NCBI RefSeq assembly: GCF_006124995.1
Contig: NZ_QEWN01000015.1
Location: 1-43,685 of the forward strand
Origin: Vibrio sp. Hep-1b-8
GTDB lineage: Bacteria > Pseudomonadota > Gammaproteobacteria > Enterobacterales > Vibrionaceae
Direction of reading: 5' to 3'
Length of the DNA stretch: 43,685 nt
The translations under genes and the position numbers were made by a program. Each line of letters starts with the position of its first letter. Within the stretch, counting starts at the first letter, position 1. The notes beneath the pieces are model-generated. The model searched no databases and was not told the DNA's origin. It saw only the letters and a program-made list of their open reading frames with translations. Positions 42,440 through 43,685 of the stretch are shown piece by piece.

Positions 42440-43644
42440 TTAGTTAAAGAGGTTGGTAAAAGAAGTCATCGTCCTTACACTGACTTGTGAGTCGTCATAG
42501 TTATATAAACCGAGATTACCTGTGGTTTTATCGTGTCCAAGCTTTTGGTCAAAAAAGACATTGTTCAGGTTGTCACTGTTTTCTAACCACTCCCAGCGCT
42601 GGCTTAATTTCATCGCACAGGGCTGCAATCTACCCAGTGACTCTCCGTCGAGACATTTCTTGTTGGTTGTGCTCACGTAGCGACCAAACTGATCATAGAT
42701 AAATGATTGTTGAGCACTATTAGAAAGACAATTGCGCGTGCTTAGCGTACCGTTGCTACTCGTTTGAATACATCGGTTATTAAAACTCGCAAGTTGTAGA
42801 TTGACAGGTCGACCTCCCGTAAATACAGGGTGTGTCCAATCGACGGTGAAGCTGGTGTTAACACCAACTCTTCGGCGTGGAGTGTCTTCAAAACTATGGT
42901 AGGAAAAGTGATTACCAAAGAAGTAATAGTGGTAATAACGCCCGTGATAGAATGGACGCATGTTGACCGAAGACTCAATTGTAAAGCGTGTGGTTCCTGT
43001 CTCGTTTGCATTGGCTTTATAGATAACATCCATTTTTGGGACAAAACCTGAGTACGAAATCGGGCTTATACGGTTGAGATCAACAGGATATCTATCCCAT
43101 ACAAACACTGTATCGGTTCGTTTGTTCATCAAAGAGGCTGCGGTCCGAAATTGCTCTCGGTTCCACTTGAAAGTTATGTTTCTTGGCCCATTGGTGTTAC
43201 GTTCAACACGATAATCGGACGTGTTAAAGGTTAGCCAACGGCTCTGATTATAACTCGCTTTAGCTTCTAGTTTTCTCTTAGCGTTTTCTAAGTTGCCGGA
43301 TATCCCCAGTTCGAAACCAGATACTTCTCTTACTTCATATTGTGAGTTGATGTTGGATCTGGGGAATGTTTTTAATACCTGCGCTTTGCTATTCGAAGCA
43401 TTAAATGTGAATCGATAATCTTCAGCGATAGCGTCAGTTACCCATTCTGTGTCGTAAGCATTTGACGTAGCTGACGTCCGATTGTATGTCCTATGAGTAT
43501 CGAGTTTATTGTTCAGGTTAATTCCAGCGCCGGACGATTCGTCATCTAAGCTAATACGAACGATTTTTGCGTCGGGAGTTGCTGAACCTGTTGTACCATA
43601 TTGCAATGAACGTGCGAGACTAACTCGATAAATTAAAGATATAT
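42440..43644 (-). pseudogene. vvhA: VVH-type pore-forming haemolysin, 5' part cut by IS630
   Basis: C-terminal ~400 residues of a leukocidin/haemolysin-family cytolysin. A beta-barrel domain (SGFELGISGNLENAKRKLEA, ITFKWNREQFRTAASLMNKR, FTVDWTHPVFTGGRP) is followed by a beta-trefoil lectin domain (NNRCIQTSSNGTLSTRNC, CLDGESLGRLQPC, WEWLENSDN) ending at residue FN. It ends after the trefoil, as V. vulnificus VvhA does, and lacks the beta-prism of V. cholerae HlyA. The apparent TTG start at 43606 is not genuine. The frame stays open with haemolysin-like sequence (ISLIYRVSLARS) up to 43644, where the IS630 left end begins. The signal peptide and first ~70 residues are separated or lost. Confidence 0.8.
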
Positions 43645-43685
43645 TATACCCCTGATCATTGAAAATGCTTGATTTTATTTAGAAT
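43645..43685 (+). mobile_element. Left end of an IS630-family element (continues beyond window)
   Basis: TATACCCCTGATCATTGA and following bases to 43685 match 7778-7818 with two differences. The first TA is the likely target duplication. The transposase would read rightwards, outside the window. The element interrupts the haemolysin gene. Confidence 0.8.

Overview
The window looks like chromosomal DNA of a marine Vibrio, with moderate GC content. The clues are a VcINDY-like dicarboxylate transporter, a Vibrio-type NhaD, a VVH-type haemolysin, the maoP/hdfR pair, a DUF2058 (yaiL) gene, a polyamine catabolic operon, and scattered remnants of IS5 and IS630 elements. The species cannot be fixed from the sequence alone. 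No rRNA, tRNA or CRISPR array was seen.

Layout. (1) 1-5300 is an accessory patch. It holds a REP-associated tyrosine transposase (RAYT), a 5'-truncated esterase, an IS5-type remnant, an anaerobic-looking octahaem cytochrome c plus cytochrome b pair, and the first ~105 codons of a tryptophanyl-tRNA synthetase gene that still carries an intact Trp-leader attenuator. Two copies of a 19-bp motif sit exactly at the two gene breakpoints. (2) 5390-8070 holds a small ORF, a lipoprotein and an OmpA-like porin, followed by an internally deleted IS630 element. (3) 8160-12450 holds a TetR regulator, an alpha/beta hydrolase, a Na+/dicarboxylate symporter and a globin-coupled diguanylate cyclase. (4) 12614-24709 is the metabolic core: nhaC-like and puuA on the minus strand, diverging from puuD-puuR-puuC-puuB-aguB-aguA-gabD-gabT. 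(5) 24740-30510 is a second accessory island. It contains a peptidoglycan-binding, glycine-rich putative effector with its putative immunity gene, followed by two further tandem toxin-C-terminus/immunity modules. Gene wreckage bounds it on both sides (hydroxylase remnant, IS5 remnant, AraC remnant). (6) 30583-33432 is speB-speA. (7) 33700-42200 is mostly ordinary chromosome (yaiL, csp, DUF3081, maoP, hdfR, ada/alkA fusion, ogt, nhaD), broken by a head-to-head scar of two gene fragments resembling aryl-polyene cluster genes. (8) The window ends in a VVH-like haemolysin gene cut by the left end of a second IS630 copy.

How the genes work together. SpeA makes agmatine from arginine. SpeB (urea route) or AguA plus AguB (carbamoylputrescine route) convert agmatine to putrescine. 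PuuA, PuuB, PuuC and PuuD take putrescine through gamma-glutamylated intermediates to GABA, and the GabT- and GabD-like enzymes finish at succinate. PuuR is the likely repressor, and a perfect 24-bp palindrome in the divergent promoter region is its best candidate operator. The NhaC-family carrier downstream of puuA may bring in the amine. The toxin island lies between gabT and speB and so splits the polyamine genes.

The most novel-looking system is the effector/immunity array at 25093-29664. The 5' part of the toxin domain is nearly identical in all three copies, while the glycine-rich tail and the partner gene have diverged. The second and third toxin modules have no convincing translation start. 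This resembles a reservoir of exchangeable toxin tips with immunity genes. All functions here are inferred from sequence by eye; no database search was run.
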